Assembly (NCBI GenBank): GCA_003448835.1
Contig: DLXM01000112.1
Coordinates: 1 to 15,114 of the forward strand
From: Bacteroidota bacterium
GTDB lineage: Bacteria; Bacteroidota; Rhodothermia; Balneolales; HLUCCA01
Direction: 5' to 3'
Length of the DNA stretch: 15,114 bases
The notes beneath the pieces are model-generated. The model was not told the origin of the DNA. It ran no database searches and was given only the letters and a program-made list of their open reading frames with translations. Every line of letters starts with the position of its first letter. The first letter of the stretch is position 1. Positions 14,158 through 15,114 of the stretch are shown piece after piece. Both the position numbers and the translations under genes were made by a program.

Positions 14158-14594
14158 TTTTTATTTTGACTGGTTCTGGTAATGGCGTCCAGAAAGTTTT
14201 TCGGGCACCGAATGGGTCGACGTGAGTTCATATCGGTAAAAACTAACGTAACCTGACCAATGGTATGCAATTTGGTTCGGTTCTGAGTATAAACCTCATA
14301 AAATGTTTCGAGACGAACCGCGGGTATTTCATAAACGTGGACGTCAATATCCATCAGTTCATCGTAAAAAATGGGTTCTTTATACCTGATTTCAGAATGG
14401 ATTACAGGTAGCATGATTCCACTATCTTCCAGCGCCCGATAAGAAAATCCCAAATGCCGAATCATTTCTGTCCGCGCGGTTTCAAAATATTCCAAATACC
14501 TACCGTAGTACACATATCCCATTTTATCTGTCTCGCCGTAGCGACTTCGAAGTTGATGAGTGTATGTAATCAGAGGTTCTTTGGATGGTAGCAT
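14154..14594 (-). CDS. Acyl-CoA thioesterase, YbgC/FadM-type hotdog (4HBT) protein
   Basis: This 146-residue hotdog-fold protein contains the 4-hydroxybenzoyl-CoA thioesterase family stretch YGETDKMGYVYYGRYLEYFE, with the likely catalytic Asp23, followed by ARTEMIRHLG, the central strand region IHSEIRYKEPIFYDELMDID and a long C-terminal strand QVTLVFTD. It is expected to hydrolyse acyl-CoA or acyl-ACP thioesters in the cytosol. The acyl chain is not readable from the motifs. The gene is 6 nt after accA and overlaps nadC by 4 nt, so it is part of a transcript that starts upstream of the window. Pairing with accA suggests fatty-acid or phospholipid precursor metabolism. ATG 14594 has no obvious Shine-Dalgarno site. 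Confidence 0.88.
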   Translation of the reverse strand: MLPSKEPLITYTHQLRSRYGETDKMGYVYYGRYLEYFETARTEMIRHLGFSYRALEDSGIMLPVIHSEIRYKEPIFYDELMDIDVHVYEIPAVRLETFYEVYTQNRTKLHTIGQVTLVFTDMNSRRPIRCPKNFLDAITRTSQNKK

Positions 14595-14600
14595 AACAGA

Positions 14601-15114
14601 CTATTTAGCTGTTGTATCTATCCACTGACCCATTTTACTGTATTTTTCGACTCGTTGATCGATTAATTTAGGTACGCTTAGTTTTTTGAGTCGTTTCAGG
14701 GACTCCACAATCTGATTTTTTAACGCATTTGCCGACTTATCGTAATCGCGATGTGCACCACCAATCGGTTCGGGGATAATTCCGTCGATTACGCCCATAT
14801 CCAGCAAATCCTGAGCTGTAAGTTTTAAAGCGTTTGCAGCTTGTTCTTTGAAATCCCATGTTTTCCATAGAATTGACGAACAGGATTCCGGTGAAATCAC
14901 CGAATACCATGTATTCTCCATCATATACACTTCGTTACCCATACCAATACCTAAAGCACCACCGCTGGCACCTTCTCCAATCACAACTGTTACAATTGGC
15001 ACCTTCAAAACGGCCATCGCGCTAAGATTTCGTGCGATTGCCTCAGCCTGACCTCGTTCTTCAGCTTCGAGTCCGGGAAAAGCACCGGGTGTATCGAGCA
15101 ACGTGACTACCGGA
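14601..15114 (-). CDS. accA: Acetyl-CoA carboxylase carboxyltransferase subunit alpha, 5' end cut by window edge
   Basis: The C-terminal 171 codons are visible; the frame stays open to the window edge, reading [14 protein letters not shown] at its start, so this is a partial gene and the N-terminal zinc-side region is outside. Conserved AccA blocks are [32 protein letters not shown] (the acyl-CoA binding loop of the crotonase fold), [15 protein letters not shown] and [12 protein letters not shown]. Together with AccD it transfers the carboxyl group from carboxybiotin to acetyl-CoA to make malonyl-CoA, the first step of fatty-acid synthesis. The C-terminal tail ([18 protein letters not shown]) matches the usual family end. 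The thioesterase gene follows after 6 nt. Confidence 0.95.
   Translation of the reverse strand, partial: PVVTLLDTPGAFPGLEAEERGQAEAIARNLSAMAVLKVPIVTVVIGEGASGGALGIGMGNEVYMMENTWYSVISPESCSSILWKTWDFKEQAANALKLTAQDLLDMGVIDGIIPEPIGGAHRDYDKSANALKNQIVESLKRLKKLSVPKLIDQRVEKYSKMGQWIDTTAK

Overview
The window reads as a chromosomal segment of a Bacteroidota/Balneolota-type bacterium (inference; Balneolales-like is my best guess). The reasons are moderate to low GC, DUF4199, DUF2085 and DUF2007 membrane or small proteins set among housekeeping genes, an HMA-AraC regulator of the kind common in Bacteroidota metal clusters, and mixed use of Shine-Dalgarno sites. Every gene I support lies on the minus strand, so transcription runs from high to low coordinates.

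Right half (about 15114 down to 8974): a tightly packed, operon-like housekeeping run. In transcription order it holds accA (3' part only), a YbgC/FadM-type hotdog thioesterase, nadC, a DUF2085 membrane protein, a DUF4199-like membrane protein, a CPBP-family intramembrane protease, a DUF2007-type small protein, cdsA (TTG start) and an L-Ala-D/L-Glu-type dipeptide epimerase. Most junctions are overlaps or gaps under 20 nt. The exception is nadC to DUF2085, where two imperfect ~30-bp direct repeats sit. The run combines fatty-acid precursor supply, phospholipid precursor synthesis, NAD synthesis and murein-peptide recycling.

Middle (8766 down to 4813): a two-gene unit of Rossmann-fold proteins (TIGR01777 epimerase, then a DUF2867 SDR, joined by an ATGA overlap), followed by a YneI/Sad-type succinate-semialdehyde dehydrogenase with its own 250-nt upstream region.

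Left part (4728 down to 1): a metal/redox-flavoured accessory cluster. It holds a methionine-rich lipoprotein, a 38-residue single-pass membrane peptide, an NAD(P)-dependent epimerase with a GTG start in a GTGA overlap, and a large membrane protein fusing a heavy-metal-binding domain, a Met/His-rich linker, SPW repeats and a VKOR-like CFLC segment. These are followed by an HMA-AraC regulator and, cut by the window edge, an HMA-domain protein whose metal motif has lost its first cysteine. The first four genes are spaced 4 nt, -4 nt and 41 nt apart and look cotranscribed. I infer a copper (or related soft-metal) and thiol-redox envelope stress module. It is the most interesting part of the window, but no function is proven by the sequence alone.

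I see no rRNA, tRNA, CRISPR array, transposase or phage gene.
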